From Bacteroidales bacterium (GTDB lineage: Bacteria > Bacteroidota > Bacteroidia > Bacteroidales > UBA932): a DNA stretch of 52,346 nucleotides. Below, in pieces: positions 16,880 through 26,793 of this stretch. The position numbers and the translations under genes are program-made. Where the stretch lies: positions 1 through 52,346 of the forward strand of contig DUNA01000004.1 of NCBI GenBank assembly GCA_012839605.1, given 5' to 3'. Every line of letters starts with the position of its first letter. Positions within the stretch are counted from its first letter, which is position 1. The notes below the pieces were generated by a model, which saw only the letters and a program-made list of their open reading frames with translations, searched no databases and had not been told where the DNA came from.

Positions 16880-19800
16880 ATGAGGACTTTTAAGAACATA
16901 CTTCGGGCCGTGCTCTTTGTTTTAGCCATAGGACTGGCCGGTTTGTTCATTACACTTCAAGTTCCTTCTGTACAAAGTCGTTTGGCAGATGAAACAGCGC
17001 AATGGCTTTCGCAAGCTTCCGGTGCCGATATCAAAATAGGTTCTGTCCATTTCCTGTTTTTTAACAAACTGGTAATACACGACATAGCTATAACAACATC
17101 CTCCGACACCCTCTTTCACAGCCATAAGCTAGCTCTCACTTTAAGCAATTTTCATCCGCTTGGGAAAAAAATCAGATTGCGTAACGTATCTCTTTCAGAC
17201 GGTTCCTTTCATTTGATTACAAGAAGTGGACAACACAATTTGTCCTCTGTTTTTCCGCCTGCAGTAGATAAGGATACCACAAACAAATCTTTTGATTGGG
17301 ATATTCAGGCTCGCCATGTGACCTTAGAGCGGTTTGCCTACCATATGATTAATGATGGTGTAGAGCCACCCCCTTTAGAAAGCAACAGCATAGATTTTGG
17401 TAATATGCATGTAGACAGTATTACCATAGCCCTTCAACATGTCCGTTTTAAAGACGGCATGGTGCGAGCCCGGCTGGATCATTTGTGTGGCAAAGAAAAA
17501 TCGGGGTATGTATTGCAACATTTGGAAGGAGATGTTACCGTAGACCATAAAGAAGCATTCGTTTACAATATGGTAGCGAAAGACAACTACTCTTTTCTTA
17601 CAGCCGACTATTTTCTTATGCATTATGGCCATGTGGACCGTTTATCGGACTACGTGAATAAAGTACACATGGAGCTCGATCTCCATCGCTCTTTGGTGTC
17701 CTTTAAGTCCATTGCCTATTACGCTATGCATTTTCCTGAAGATTTTGTACTGGATATCCATGCTAAAGGAAAAGTAACGGGCACAGTAAGCAATCTGCGG
17801 TCCGACCAATTAGACATACACTCTGTCAGCGGAAACACAAGACTGCTGTGTGGGTTCCGGTTAAAAGGACTTCCTCAAGCAGAAGAAACCGTTTTGATGG
17901 TTCAAATAGACAGTTTGCAATCGCAAATAGGTGACTTAAACCACATTTTGTACAACATTGCTTCCGTAAACCTAGATGTTTTGGAACAAAGAACAGGAAC
18001 GGGAGCTGCCTTTGACTTTAAAGGCCGCTTAGCAGGACTTCTGACAGATTTTGTCGTAAACGGTCGTCTTCAAGGTGACGTGGGAGACTTGTATATAGAC
18101 TTGCTTATCAATAGCAATAAGTACAAGAGAGGAGTATTCCTTTCAGGAATAGCAGATGTACAACAAGTGGATCTGGGCACTCTTACGGGGATAAATGGCA
18201 TGGGAGAATGTGCTTTATATACAAAGGCAAACATAAGTATACAGCAAGGTGGTATTCAAAACATAGAAACGCAGATTGACACTCTTTCCCTTTCTCGTCT
18301 TGAGTTTAACGATTATGTATTTAAAGATTTTAAAATGCTGGGGGAGTTTAAAAACGGCATTTTTGATGGTAGAATTAGTGCCGCCGACCCCAATCTCAAT
18401 TTTTTATTTCAAGGACGCACAGATTTATCAAGATCTGCAGGTGCTTCCATGAACTTTTTCGCCAATATTGCTTATGCAGATTTGACACGGCTGAATATAT
18501 ATAAAAGCGATTCGTCTGCCGTATTGAGCGGGTTGATTCAAGCGGATTTCTCTCATATCAACAACAAAGGAGATATTGATGGCACCTTATACGCTTCCCA
18601 TTTAACACTTCAGAACACATCGGGTGTACATGCATTGGAACACTTTTTCTTAGAAAGTCTTATGGAGGAAAACGGTTCTTCTAAGGTAACGGTAGATTCT
18701 GATGCTTTCAATGCAACCTACGAAGGGACAGATGGTCTTATGAGTTACCTGACAGGGCTCATTAACAAACGTCTTGCTCTCTTCCGTAACAACGATTCCC
18801 TTCAGATACTACCCCCCGCCAAAGAGAACCATTCTGCAGCCTTACAGCTGACAGTCAACAATAGCGCTTTCTTAGAAGAATTGTTTATGCCGGGTCTCTA
18901 CATATCAGCGGGAACAGAAATTGCATTACAAGATTTTGGAAACGACAGTTTGAGTTCTACCATACATTCCCCAAGGATAGGCTACAAAGAACACAACTTG
19001 AAAGACCTGGCTCTCAGTGCTTGGACAAACAAGAAAGAGATGCAAGTAGATGTGGCATGCAATGAAATAACTATAGGTTCTGTAAAAGCAGATACGTTCC
19101 ACCTGAAATCTGCCGCTTTTGACAACAAAATAACCTCTGATTTATACTACAACAGAAAAGAAGAGAAATGGAACAGCGCAAACATACATTCTCTCTTTTC
19201 TTTTAGCCGTCCGGAAGATAATAAAACACCTGTAGTGGCTGCGTTTTTAACTTCCGACAACCTGTTCATCAACGGCAAACGCTGGACGCTCCAAACAGAC
19301 AGTCTTGTCCTTTCCGGAAAAACAATAGCCATTCATGAAATACTCTTACAACATACGGCAATGCACAAAGAGCCGGAATATTTACTGGTCAACGGCGTCT
19401 TATCTCCCAAATCGTCCGATACGCTCTTTGTAGAGTTGTCAAAATTTGACGCCGCTCTCTTCAATACCTTAATGCCTCCACAATATCCTTTTGCATTTCA
19501 AGGCGCATTTACAGGCAAAGGACATCTCACACATTTTTATACAGACAGGCATTTTACCGCCAATCTTTTTGGGGAACAATTTTTTGTCAACGATTCGCTT
19601 GCCGGAGACATACGACTACAAAGTACCTGGAATCCGAAAATGTCTTGCTTGGAATTGGAAGCTGCTACTCTTTTACCCAACGGAAAAAATCCTTTCTACG
19701 CCTCCGGAACGTATCATCCTTCTTCAAAAAAAGTAGATGTGCAGGCATCTTTCAACAAATTTCAAGCAGCTTTGGTTGCTCCCTTTCTACAAAGCCTGGT

Positions 19801-21328
19801 TACAGACGTATACGGATATATATCGGGAGATATGCACTTGTCGGGCAAGTTCCCCGACCTGGACCTAATCAGCTCAAACACTTTTGTTTCTGACTTGAAT
19901 TTCACAGTTGATTATACAAAAGTTCCTTACTCCTTATCCGGTCCCGTTCATTTGACACAAGAAGGATTGTTCTTACCAAGAGATACACTAAGAGATGAAG
20001 CCGGTCGGTATGCACTGGTAAAAGGTGGGTTACAGTATAAGCACTTCCGTGACATCCAGACAGATATCACAATGGACTTCAACAATTTACACGGCTTAAA
20101 CCTTGAAGAAAAGGACAATGATGTTTTTTACGGTCAAGCTTTTGCAACGGGCAATTTGTTGATAAAAGGTCCCTTAGATAATATTTTATTAGATATTTCC
20201 GTTAGACCGGAACCCTCTACAAGCCTTCACATACCTTTAACCTCTGCACTACAGGCCAGACAAACAAACCTTCTTTCCTTTGCAGATCCTCCGCCTTCCT
20301 ACATAGGAAGAGACCCCTATACGCGAGCAGCTATCATAGAGAAAGAACAAAAAGAAAGAAAAAGCAACCTGACTTTAAACATCAGAACGGAACTGACTAC
20401 AGACGCAGAAATATTGCTGGAAATAAATAAGATTACGGGAGATATCATTCAAGCAAGAGGAACAGGATTGATAAATTTGGGGCTGGATCCAAAAGATGAT
20501 ACATTTTCCATATTGGGAGATTGCTCTGTAGAAAGCGGAAGTTATTTATTTGGTCTCCAGGGAATTGTATCAAAAAGGTTTCAGATTGTACCGGGAGGAA
20601 CAGTTTCGTTTCATGGTGAAATTGAAAACACACAAGTCAATTTGACCGCCTCGTATAAAACAAAAGCATCCATTAACACACTTCTTGCAGACACTACGGT
20701 AGTAAGCAACCGCAGAGATGTGGACTGCCAAATCTTGATGTCGGGGAACTTGATGAACCCCAATCTTGGATTTAACATTGAATTGGATGATATTGATCCT
20801 ATGACAAGAGCCCGTGTTGAAAGCGCACTGTCTACCGACGACAAAGTCATGCGTCAATTTGTGGCACTCTTGGTCACCAGCAACTTTATTCCGGAACAAG
20901 AATCGGGTATTGTAAACAACTCCAATTTGCTGTATTCCAATGCTACTGAAATTCTTTCCAATCAGTTGAACAACATTTTTGTACAACTGAATATACCTTT
21001 GGACGTAGGTTTCAATTACCAACCGGGGCAAAGCGGTGATTTGTTTGATGTTGCCATCTCTACACGCTTGTTCAACAACCGGGTAGTCATTAACGGCAAT
21101 ATGGGCAACAACCCCTACACCCGTAACGAAAGCGATTTGGTAGGCAATGTGGATATAGAATTGAAACTGGACGAAAAAGGCAAATTCCGCTTAAAAGCAT
21201 TTAGCCATGCAGCAGACCAGTATTCCAACTACCTGGACAATACGCAACGTAGCGGCGCAGGGCTTGTATATCAAGAAGAATTTGATTCATTTCGCACGCT
21301 TTGGAGAAAGTGGCTCCGGCTGCAATAG
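16880..21328 (+). CDS. tamB: TamB-like translocation/assembly module protein
   Basis: At 1482 residues this is the largest gene here. An N-terminal membrane anchor (AVLFVLAIGLAGLFITLQV) is followed by long stretches of beta-rich sequence. The C-terminal DUF490/TamB domain includes GTVSFHGEIENTQVNLTASY and ends near GFNYQPGQSGDLFDVAISTRLFNNRV. TamB and related AsmA-like proteins form a hydrophobic groove across the periplasm and are implicated in outer-membrane protein insertion and phospholipid transport. A BamA/TamA partner is not in the window. It is divergent from tsaD and converges on pheT with 12 bp between stops. Confidence 0.88.
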   Translation: MRTFKNILRAVLFVLAIGLAGLFITLQVPSVQSRLADETAQWLSQASGADIKIGSVHFLFFNKLVIHDIAITTSSDTLFHSHKLALTLSNFHPLGKKIRLRNVSLSDGSFHLITRSGQHNLSSVFPPAVDKDTTNKSFDWDIQARHVTLERFAYHMINDGVEPPPLESNSIDFGNMHVDSITIALQHVRFKDGMVRARLDHLCGKEKSGYVLQHLEGDVTVDHKEAFVYNMVAKDNYSFLTADYFLMHYGHVDRLSDYVNKVHMELDLHRSLVSFKSIAYYAMHFPEDFVLDIHAKGKVTGTVSNLRSDQLDIHSVSGNTRLLCGFRLKGLPQAEETVLMVQIDSLQSQIGDLNHILYNIASVNLDVLEQRTGTGAAFDFKGRLAGLLTDFVVNGRLQGDVGDLYIDLLINSNKYKRGVFLSGIADVQQVDLGTLTGINGMGECALYTKANISIQQGGIQNIETQIDTLSLSRLEFNDYVFKDFKMLGEFKNGIFDGRISAADPNLNFLFQGRTDLSRSAGASMNFFANIAYADLTRLNIYKSDSSAVLSGLIQADFSHINNKGDIDGTLYASHLTLQNTSGVHALEHFFLESLMEENGSSKVTVDSDAFNATYEGTDGLMSYLTGLINKRLALFRNNDSLQILPPAKENHSAALQLTVNNSAFLEELFMPGLYISAGTEIALQDFGNDSLSSTIHSPRIGYKEHNLKDLALSAWTNKKEMQVDVACNEITIGSVKADTFHLKSAAFDNKITSDLYYNRKEEKWNSANIHSLFSFSRPEDNKTPVVAAFLTSDNLFINGKRWTLQTDSLVLSGKTIAIHEILLQHTAMHKEPEYLLVNGVLSPKSSDTLFVELSKFDAALFNTLMPPQYPFAFQGAFTGKGHLTHFYTDRHFTANLFGEQFFVNDSLAGDIRLQSTWNPKMSCLELEAATLLPNGKNPFYASGTYHPSSKKVDVQASFNKFQAALVAPFLQSLVTDVYGYISGDMHLSGKFPDLDLISSNTFVSDLNFTVDYTKVPYSLSGPVHLTQEGLFLPRDTLRDEAGRYALVKGGLQYKHFRDIQTDITMDFNNLHGLNLEEKDNDVFYGQAFATGNLLIKGPLDNILLDISVRPEPSTSLHIPLTSALQARQTNLLSFADPPPSYIGRDPYTRAAIIEKEQKERKSNLTLNIRTELTTDAEILLEINKITGDIIQARGTGLINLGLDPKDDTFSILGDCSVESGSYLFGLQGIVSKRFQIVPGGTVSFHGEIENTQVNLTASYKTKASINTLLADTTVVSNRRDVDCQILMSGNLMNPNLGFNIELDDIDPMTRARVESALSTDDKVMRQFVALLVTSNFIPEQESGIVNNSNLLYSNATEILSNQLNNIFVQLNIPLDVGFNYQPGQSGDLFDVAISTRLFNNRVVINGNMGNNPYTRNESDLVGNVDIELKLDEKGKFRLKAFSHAADQYSNYLDNTQRSGAGLVYQEEFDSFRTLWRKWLRLQ

Positions 21329-21340
21329 CCCATCTTTCCA

Positions 21341-23773
21341 TCAACGCAATAGAGCACCTGTTTCTTTCTCAAAAGCTTTTAAAAGACGTTCTATGGCTTT
21401 TTCTACATGGGTGTCCGTCAATGTCTTTTGTACATCACGAAACACAAAGTGAAGGGCGTATTGTTTTTTTCCTTCAGGTACACCTTTCCCTTCATAGACA
21501 TCAAAAAGACTCACACTTTGCAAGAATTGTTTCTCCGTTTTAAAAGCAATGCTATGCAATTTTTCATAAGGAATGTCTTTATCTATCACTAAAGCCAAAT
21601 CTCTGTGTACTTCCGGAAAACGCGGCAATTCTTTACATCTTGTTTCTTTGTTCCCTATCAAGATGAGAAACAAATCCCAAGAAATTTCTGCCATAAACAC
21701 CTCTTGCTTAATATCTAAGACAGACAGACATGTACTGTTTACTTTGCCTATATCTACCAAGGGTTTTCCGTTGAGCAAATAGCGAATTCCCTCCTCAAAA
21801 ACATCTTCCGGAGTGGCTGTGGAACGCAACTTCGTAAGATCCACTCCAAAGCCGACGAACAGCCATTCGACGTATGATTTTAATAAGAAAAAATCTACCT
21901 CTCGTGCAGGTGTGTGCCAATTCAAAGGCCTGTCATTACCTGTTATAAACAACGCCAAACGCTCCTCCTCTGTATAGTCGCTCAGTGCAGCGCCTGTGTT
22001 TTCCATACTATAGACATTCCCCTGTTCAAAAAACTTCAGGTCATACTGCTGCCTATTGATATTGCGAGCAATGGCTTCCAAACCTCCCCACAGCAACGTG
22101 CGACGCATTACACTCAGATCGTTGCTTAACGGATTCAAAACCTTAACGAGAGATGAAAACGGGTATGCATCTGACTCTTTGTAGTACAAAGCTCGAGTGA
22201 GCGAATTGGACATGATTTCTCTAAACCCGACAGATGCCAACCTGTCTCCAATAGAGTCTCTCATATGTTGCGAAATCGGGCCCTCCGGTAAAGAATAAGA
22301 AGCCGTTATTTTATCCGGGAGTTCAATGTTGTTGTAGCCGTATATTCTAAGTACCTCTTCCGCCACATCACACAGCCTTGTCACGTCAACTCGGTACGTT
22401 GGAACCAATACCGAGTCTTCTATTTTTTCAAAATCCAAGGCTTGCAAAATGGTATCCACCATCTTGTGACCAATATCTTTACCTATTAAAGCATACAATC
22501 GGTCATAATCTAGTAGTACACGCGCCCGCTCCACCGGATTTGGATACAAATCTATTATCTTCCCTTCTACCTTGGCTCCACATATTTCCTGCATAAGCAA
22601 CACAGCCCTCTTAAGAACATCTACGGTAGCGTTGGGATCTGTACCTCTTTCAAAACGAAAAGAAGCATCTGTTTTCAACCCATGGCGTTTAGAAGTTCTC
22701 CTTATCCACGTAGGATGAAACCAAGCCGATTCAAGAAATATTGAAGTTGTTTTTTCCGTTACTCCACTCTTTAGCCCTCCAAATACGCCTCCAATACACA
22801 TGGGTTCTTTTGTATTGCAAATCATCAAATCCTCTGCACTCAGTGTTCTTTCCACTTCGTCCAAAGTGACAAATCGGCTTCCCGGTTCCGCCAAACGTAC
22901 TACCACACAATCTCCTTCAATATGGTCCCTGTCAAAAGCATGCAACGGTTGGCCCGTCTCCAACAATACGTAATTTGTGATATCTACCACGTTGTTTATA
23001 GGACGAATACCCGTCAATCTCAAACGCTCTTGCAGCCATTCCGGGGAAGGTCCCACTTTCAAATTGCTCAATGTAATGCCGCTGTAACGCGGCGCGGCTT
23101 GCGGTGCCTCTACCACAACACGGACGCCTTCTGTATTGGGATCCTCTTCAAAAGCCGAGACATCAGGCCGAGTTAACGGCATATCCTGCCCTTTCCCTTT
23201 GTACCAAGCCGCCAGGTCACGGGCAACACCAAAATGCGATGCAGCATCTATTCTATTGGGAGTCAATCCTATTTCAAAAACAGCATACGAAGGAATGTTC
23301 AAATATTCAGCTGCCGGAATGCCAATGGGTGTATCTTCCGGCAAGACCATAATGCCGTCGTGAGAAGTTCCTATTCCCAATTCATCCTCTGCACAAATCA
23401 TCCCAAAAGACTCTTCTCCTCGTATTTTACTTTTTCTGATAGTAAGCTGATTTCCATCTGTAAAAGTCAGTTGTGTTCCAATCGTTGCTAGAAACACCTT
23501 CTGACCTGCTGCCACATTGGGAGCACCACACACGACAGGAACAGGCTCACCTTTGCCAAAATCCACTGTTGTCAATGACAAGTGATCTGAATTGGGGTGC
23601 GGATTGCATGCAATCACTTTAGCCGTTACTACGCCTTTAAGTCCACCCGGTATGGTTTCTATTTCTTCCAGAGATTCTACTTCCAGTCCAATATCTGTCA
23701 ATACCTCTGCCGTCTTCACAGGTGTCATACCCAAAGGCAAGTAATCTTTCAGCCAATTATAAAGAATTTTCAT
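21341..23773 (-). CDS. pheT: Phenylalanine--tRNA ligase beta subunit
   Basis: This 810-residue protein has the standard domain order. An N-terminal tRNA-binding OB fold (GVVTAKVIACNPHPNSDHLSL) is followed by the B3/B4 editing region (FEIGLTPNRIDAASHFGVARDLAA; VVDITNYVLLETGQPLHAFD). The B5 and catalytic-like core follow, and a C-terminal ferredoxin-fold anticodon-binding domain ends the protein (FPEVHRDLALVIDKDIPYEKL...ALHFVFRDVQKTLTDTHVE). It forms the alpha2beta2 enzyme with PheS, which is not in the window. It lies nine bases downstream of ftsY and is probably cotranscribed with it. Confidence 0.97.
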   Translation of the reverse strand: MKILYNWLKDYLPLGMTPVKTAEVLTDIGLEVESLEEIETIPGGLKGVVTAKVIACNPHPNSDHLSLTTVDFGKGEPVPVVCGAPNVAAGQKVFLATIGTQLTFTDGNQLTIRKSKIRGEESFGMICAEDELGIGTSHDGIMVLPEDTPIGIPAAEYLNIPSYAVFEIGLTPNRIDAASHFGVARDLAAWYKGKGQDMPLTRPDVSAFEEDPNTEGVRVVVEAPQAAPRYSGITLSNLKVGPSPEWLQERLRLTGIRPINNVVDITNYVLLETGQPLHAFDRDHIEGDCVVVRLAEPGSRFVTLDEVERTLSAEDLMICNTKEPMCIGGVFGGLKSGVTEKTTSIFLESAWFHPTWIRRTSKRHGLKTDASFRFERGTDPNATVDVLKRAVLLMQEICGAKVEGKIIDLYPNPVERARVLLDYDRLYALIGKDIGHKMVDTILQALDFEKIEDSVLVPTYRVDVTRLCDVAEEVLRIYGYNNIELPDKITASYSLPEGPISQHMRDSIGDRLASVGFREIMSNSLTRALYYKESDAYPFSSLVKVLNPLSNDLSVMRRTLLWGGLEAIARNINRQQYDLKFFEQGNVYSMENTGAALSDYTEEERLALFITGNDRPLNWHTPAREVDFFLLKSYVEWLFVGFGVDLTKLRSTATPEDVFEEGIRYLLNGKPLVDIGKVNSTCLSVLDIKQEVFMAEISWDLFLILIGNKETRCKELPRFPEVHRDLALVIDKDIPYEKLHSIAFKTEKQFLQSVSLFDVYEGKGVPEGKKQYALHFVFRDVQKTLTDTHVEKAIERLLKAFEKETGALLR

Positions 23774-23782
23774 ACGTATGTA

Positions 23783-24685
23783 TTATTCAAACAAAGATGC
23801 CACAAAAGATTTTTTATCAAAAACCTGCAAATCTTCAATGCCCTCTCCCAAACCAATAAATTTAACAGGTACCTGCAACATATCGCTTATACCAATGACT
23901 ACACCGCCTTTAGCTGTACCATCCAGTTTAGTGACAGCCAATGCCGTTACCGGAGTAGCTTTAGAAAATTCACTAGCTTGTTGGTAGGCATTCTGTCCCG
24001 TTGAACCGTCCAAAACAAGAAGAACTTCGTGAGGGGCTTCCGGAATGAGTTTCTGCAACACCTTCCTTATTTTCGCCAATTCATTCATCAAGTGTACTTT
24101 GTTGTGCAACCTTCCGGCCGTATCTATAAGCAAAACATCTACGTCTTTGGCTAAAGCCGAGGCAAGAGAGTCGTACGCTACAGCAGCCGGATCGCTTCCC
24201 ATAGCCTGCTTAACAATAGGGACGTCTGCTCGTTCACTCCAAATGGTAAGCTGCTCAATGGCTGCCGCCCTAAACGTATCTGCTGCACCCAACATGACTT
24301 GCTTTCCTGCTTTTTTCAGTTGTGCCGCCAATTTCCCTATAGTAGTTGTTTTTCCGGTACCGTTCACTCCAACTACCAGCACTACAAATGGTTTCTTTGA
24401 AAAATCGAACGGAAGAACGTTGTTTGTAAACTCATTCGATAAAAGCAAGGCTTCTATTTCTTCTCTCAAATATTTGTTCAGCTCTTCTGCATTCATGTAT
24501 TTATCTTGCTGAACACGCTCCTCCAACCTTTCAATAATACGTAGCGTAGTATCTACTCCTACGTCAGAAGCTATCAACGCTTCCTCTACATTGTCAAGAA
24601 CCTGATCGTCTACTCTGGAGCGCCCCATAACGGCCCTGGACAATCTGGTAAATAAGCTTTTTTTCGTTTTCTCCAATCCAAACAT
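23783..24685 (-). CDS. ftsY: Signal recognition particle receptor FtsY
   Basis: The 300-residue SRP GTPase docks ribosome-SRP complexes to SecYEG. It has a short N-terminal segment, the NG domain with G1 GVNGTGKTTTIGKLA, DTFRAAAIEQL, DTAGRLHNKVHLMNEL, TKLDGTAKGG and the closing GLGEGIEDLQVFD. I start it at ATG 24685 (MFGLEKTKK). A longer open frame to 24754 would run through the upstream terminator and promoter. The long acidic A domain of E. coli FtsY is absent, as in many Bacteroidetes. Confidence 0.95.
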   Translation of the reverse strand: MFGLEKTKKSLFTRLSRAVMGRSRVDDQVLDNVEEALIASDVGVDTTLRIIERLEERVQQDKYMNAEELNKYLREEIEALLLSNEFTNNVLPFDFSKKPFVVLVVGVNGTGKTTTIGKLAAQLKKAGKQVMLGAADTFRAAAIEQLTIWSERADVPIVKQAMGSDPAAVAYDSLASALAKDVDVLLIDTAGRLHNKVHLMNELAKIRKVLQKLIPEAPHEVLLVLDGSTGQNAYQQASEFSKATPVTALAVTKLDGTAKGGVVIGISDMLQVPVKFIGLGEGIEDLQVFDKKSFVASLFE

Positions 24686-24692
24686 AAGAATG

Positions 24693-24700
24693 CAAATATA
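24693..24700 (-). promoter_or_regulatory. ftsY -7 box TATATTTG, nearly leaderless
   Basis: A perfect TAnnTTTG box on the minus strand, seven bases before the ATG at 24685, just downstream of the DUF4295 terminator. The predicted leader is about three or four bases. Confidence 0.55.
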
Positions 24701-24723
24701 AGAAAAAGGATGGTCCCCGTAAA

Positions 24724-24752
24724 TAAAAAAAGCTCCCTGAGGGAGCTTTTTC
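24724..24752 (-). terminator. Intrinsic terminator after the rpmB-rpmG-DUF4295 genes
   Basis: Minus strand: AGCTCCC-TCA-GGGAGCT hairpin with A-run before and T-run after. The ribosomal-protein transcript should end here, making ftsY a separate unit. Confidence 0.85.
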
Positions 24753-24769
24753 ATATAGCTTTCTTTAGA

Positions 24770-24928
24770 TTACTTTGCTTCAAAGAATTCCTTTTCTTTA
24801 TCTACCGGAAGTATTTCTTCCTGAAAAATATAAGCACCACTACGCTTTGAACGGACCATACGGATGCATTTCACGGTGCCCTTTCCTGATGTTCTGTCTC
24901 TTAATGTTGCTACTGCTTTCTTTGCCAT
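24770..24928 (-). CDS. DUF4295 small basic protein, probable ribosomal protein bL38
   Basis: A 52-residue, Lys/Arg-rich protein (starts MAKKAVATLRDR, ends KEFFEAK). It sits directly after rpmG, a position kept across Bacteroidetes. I recognise it as DUF4295. From memory, a lineage-specific large-subunit protein named bL38 was found in a Flavobacterium ribosome structure. The size, charge and operon fit, but I cannot confirm the identity here. It is followed at once by a strong terminator. Confidence 0.9.
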   Translation of the reverse strand: MAKKAVATLRDRTSGKGTVKCIRMVRSKRSGAYIFQEEILPVDKEKEFFEAK

Positions 24929-24942
24929 AGTATTACAATTTT

Positions 24943-25125
24943 TTATTTAATCTCTCTGTGAACGGTAACTTTCTTTAGGAAAGGGTTGTATTTTTTCCGC
25001 TCCAATCTTTGAGTAGTATTTTTCTTATTTTTTGTGGTTATGTAACGGGACATTCCCGGAACGCCACTTTCTTTTTGTTCCGTACATTCCAAGATGACTT
25101 GTACTCTGTTTTCTTTCTTTGCCAT
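24943..25125 (-). CDS. rpmG: 50S ribosomal protein L33 (bL33)
   Basis: A 60-residue protein starting [21 protein letters not shown] and ending [15 protein letters not shown], the usual bL33 pattern. Only one Cys is present, so this is a zinc-free form. It lies between rpmB (10 bp upstream) and the DUF4295 gene. Confidence 0.96.
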   Translation of the reverse strand: MAKKENRVQVILECTEQKESGVPGMSRYITTKNKKNTTQRLERKKYNPFLKKVTVHREIK

Positions 25126-25135
25126 AAGACGAAAA

Positions 25136-25378
25136 TTAAACTATGTCAATCAAACCTTTTTCTTTGGAAGCTTTCAATACTGCTGCCAATCCTTTTTTAT
25201 TGATGGTACGCATCCCGGCGGCTGTCACTTTTAACGTAATGTAACGACCTTCCTCCTCTAACCAAAAACGTTTTGTTTTTAAATTGGGAGCAAATTCACG
25301 CTTGGTGCGACGTTTTGAGTGGGATACCTTGTTCCCTACCATCCTCTTCTTACCTGTAACTTGACAAACTCGTGCCAT
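25136..25378 (-). CDS. rpmB: 50S ribosomal protein L28 (bL28)
   Basis: An 80-residue protein with the family opening [21 protein letters not shown], then [27 protein letters not shown] and the ending [18 protein letters not shown]. It is first in the rpmB-rpmG-DUF4295 unit. A possible -7 box (GATATTTG, one mismatch) lies at 25420-25427 on the minus strand. Confidence 0.97.
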   Translation of the reverse strand: MARVCQVTGKKRMVGNKVSHSKRRTKREFAPNLKTKRFWLEEEGRYITLKVTAAGMRTINKKGLAAVLKASKEKGLIDIV

Positions 25379-25412
25379 GGATTCTATATTTATTTGATTT
25401 TATTTATTTTAG

Positions 25413-25447
25413 GGGGTTGCAAATATCTGCATTTTTTTTGTAACCCC
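25413..25447 (-). terminator. Weak hairpin between lepB and rpmB
   Basis: Minus strand: GGGGTT-A-CAAA pairs with TTTG-C-AACCCC (one A·C mismatch, 13-base A-rich loop). No T-run follows. It overlaps the likely rpmB promoter, so it may be coincidental or may reduce read-through from lepB. Confidence 0.3.
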
Positions 25448-25452
25448 AAAAT

Positions 25453-26787
25453 TTATTTGAATCTGACCTTCAACAACCTATCCAAGCGAATGCTTGCAGG
25501 AAATTTTTTAAACTTATCTGTTGAAAACCAAACTATCAACGGATTACCAACTATTCTGTCTTCCGGAACAAAGCCCCAGTAACGCGAATCAAGCGAATTG
25601 TGGCGGTTGTCCCCCATCATAAAATAGTAATCCATCCGGAACGTATACTCAGAAGTTTCTTCTCCATCAATATAAAAGACACCATCCGATTCTTCCAGAG
25701 TATGACCTTCATAGGTAGTAATTATACGTTTGTACAAAGGGATGTTTTGCGAAGTAAGGGTTACTGTTGTCCCTTCCTTCGGAATCCACAAGGGTCCGTA
25801 ATTATCTCTTGTCCAGGGATATTCATCGGATACTACAAACGGGAACAACACCAATTGGGAGTCGGGATAATCAGGAGGAAAAACATCTATATTCTGTGTG
25901 ACAGACAGAACATTTCTCAGTTCCTTCAATTCCTCTGCATGTTGCGGATTCAAGGGCAAAGACGCATAGCCCGGAATGCGGTTATCAAAACGTGCTTCTT
26001 CTACGGACACCTTAAACTTTTCCAACAAACGCTTATTCAAAGGTTGTCCGTCTGTTATTAACGTATACGTAGACCTAATACCGGAAAAAACTGGTTGCGC
26101 CTGTCCGTTTACCCACACTTGTCCGTCAATTACCTGCAACGTATCGCCGGCCGCTGCCACACATCTTTTCACATAGTTGTCTTCTTTTCCCGGGGGACGA
26201 ACTTTTACAGGTCCGTAATGATCCAATGTGCTTTTTTCTCCATTCAACCGTACGTGAGTATAAAAATCATCCATTGGATACTTGACAAGCACCGTATCCC
26301 CATGCGGAAAGTTGAAGACAACCATATCGTTTCTTTGTACTTTCCTAAACCCGGCCATACGTTTGTAAGGCCGCTCAATAATTCTGGAATACGATTCTTT
26401 CCCAAAAATCACATTGTGTGTTAACGGAACGGTCAGGGGATTTCTAGGTCTTACGGGACCGTATTTGATTTTCCCCACAAACAAATAATCTCCCGTCTTC
26501 AGCGTATTCTCCATAGAGGATGTGGGAATCATATACGCTTCAAAGAAAAAAGATTTTACAAACGTAGCTGCTATCAAGGCAAAGATGACGGCATCCAGCC
26601 ATTCCAACCACACATTTCTTTTTTCTCCTTCTTTATACTTTTTTTTCCAGAACGCCCATTTGACCTTCTTTGTAATATACAGATCAAAAATGACAAGTAA
26701 GCCCAACAGCCACCAGAAACTTCCCAGCCAGATGACCCAAAGAAGATAACCTACAGCTACCAGAGAAAACTTTACCCAGCGGTTCAA
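25453..26787 (-). CDS. lepB: Signal peptidase I
   Basis: At 444 residues this is longer than most type I signal peptidases. Two N-terminal membrane spans are followed by a third hydrophobic stretch (AVIFALIAATFVKSFFFEAY). The catalytic Ser lies in PTSSMENTLKTGD (Ser near 91), and the Ser-Lys dyad is completed by Lys in YVKRCVAAAGDTL (near 208). The last box is MGDNRHNSLDSRYWGFV near the C-terminus. Some 160 residues separate the Lys box from the last box, much of it a periplasmic insertion typical of Bacteroidales. It removes signal peptides from exported proteins. It sits seven bases after rplT. Confidence 0.95.
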   Translation of the reverse strand: MNRWVKFSLVAVGYLLWVIWLGSFWWLLGLLVIFDLYITKKVKWAFWKKKYKEGEKRNVWLEWLDAVIFALIAATFVKSFFFEAYMIPTSSMENTLKTGDYLFVGKIKYGPVRPRNPLTVPLTHNVIFGKESYSRIIERPYKRMAGFRKVQRNDMVVFNFPHGDTVLVKYPMDDFYTHVRLNGEKSTLDHYGPVKVRPPGKEDNYVKRCVAAAGDTLQVIDGQVWVNGQAQPVFSGIRSTYTLITDGQPLNKRLLEKFKVSVEEARFDNRIPGYASLPLNPQHAEELKELRNVLSVTQNIDVFPPDYPDSQLVLFPFVVSDEYPWTRDNYGPLWIPKEGTTVTLTSQNIPLYKRIITTYEGHTLEESDGVFYIDGEETSEYTFRMDYYFMMGDNRHNSLDSRYWGFVPEDRIVGNPLIVWFSTDKFKKFPASIRLDRLLKVRFK

Positions 26788-26793
26788 TGTGAT

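Noticed and set aside
21329-21340. Possible terminator between tamB and pheT
   Set aside because: Only 12 bp with no hairpin or T-run; converging transcripts must end inside the neighbouring gene or by Rho.
24686-24754. Longer ftsY start at 24754
   Set aside because: Would translate through the DUF4295 terminator and the ftsY -7 box; MFGLEKTKK at 24685 is the family-like start.
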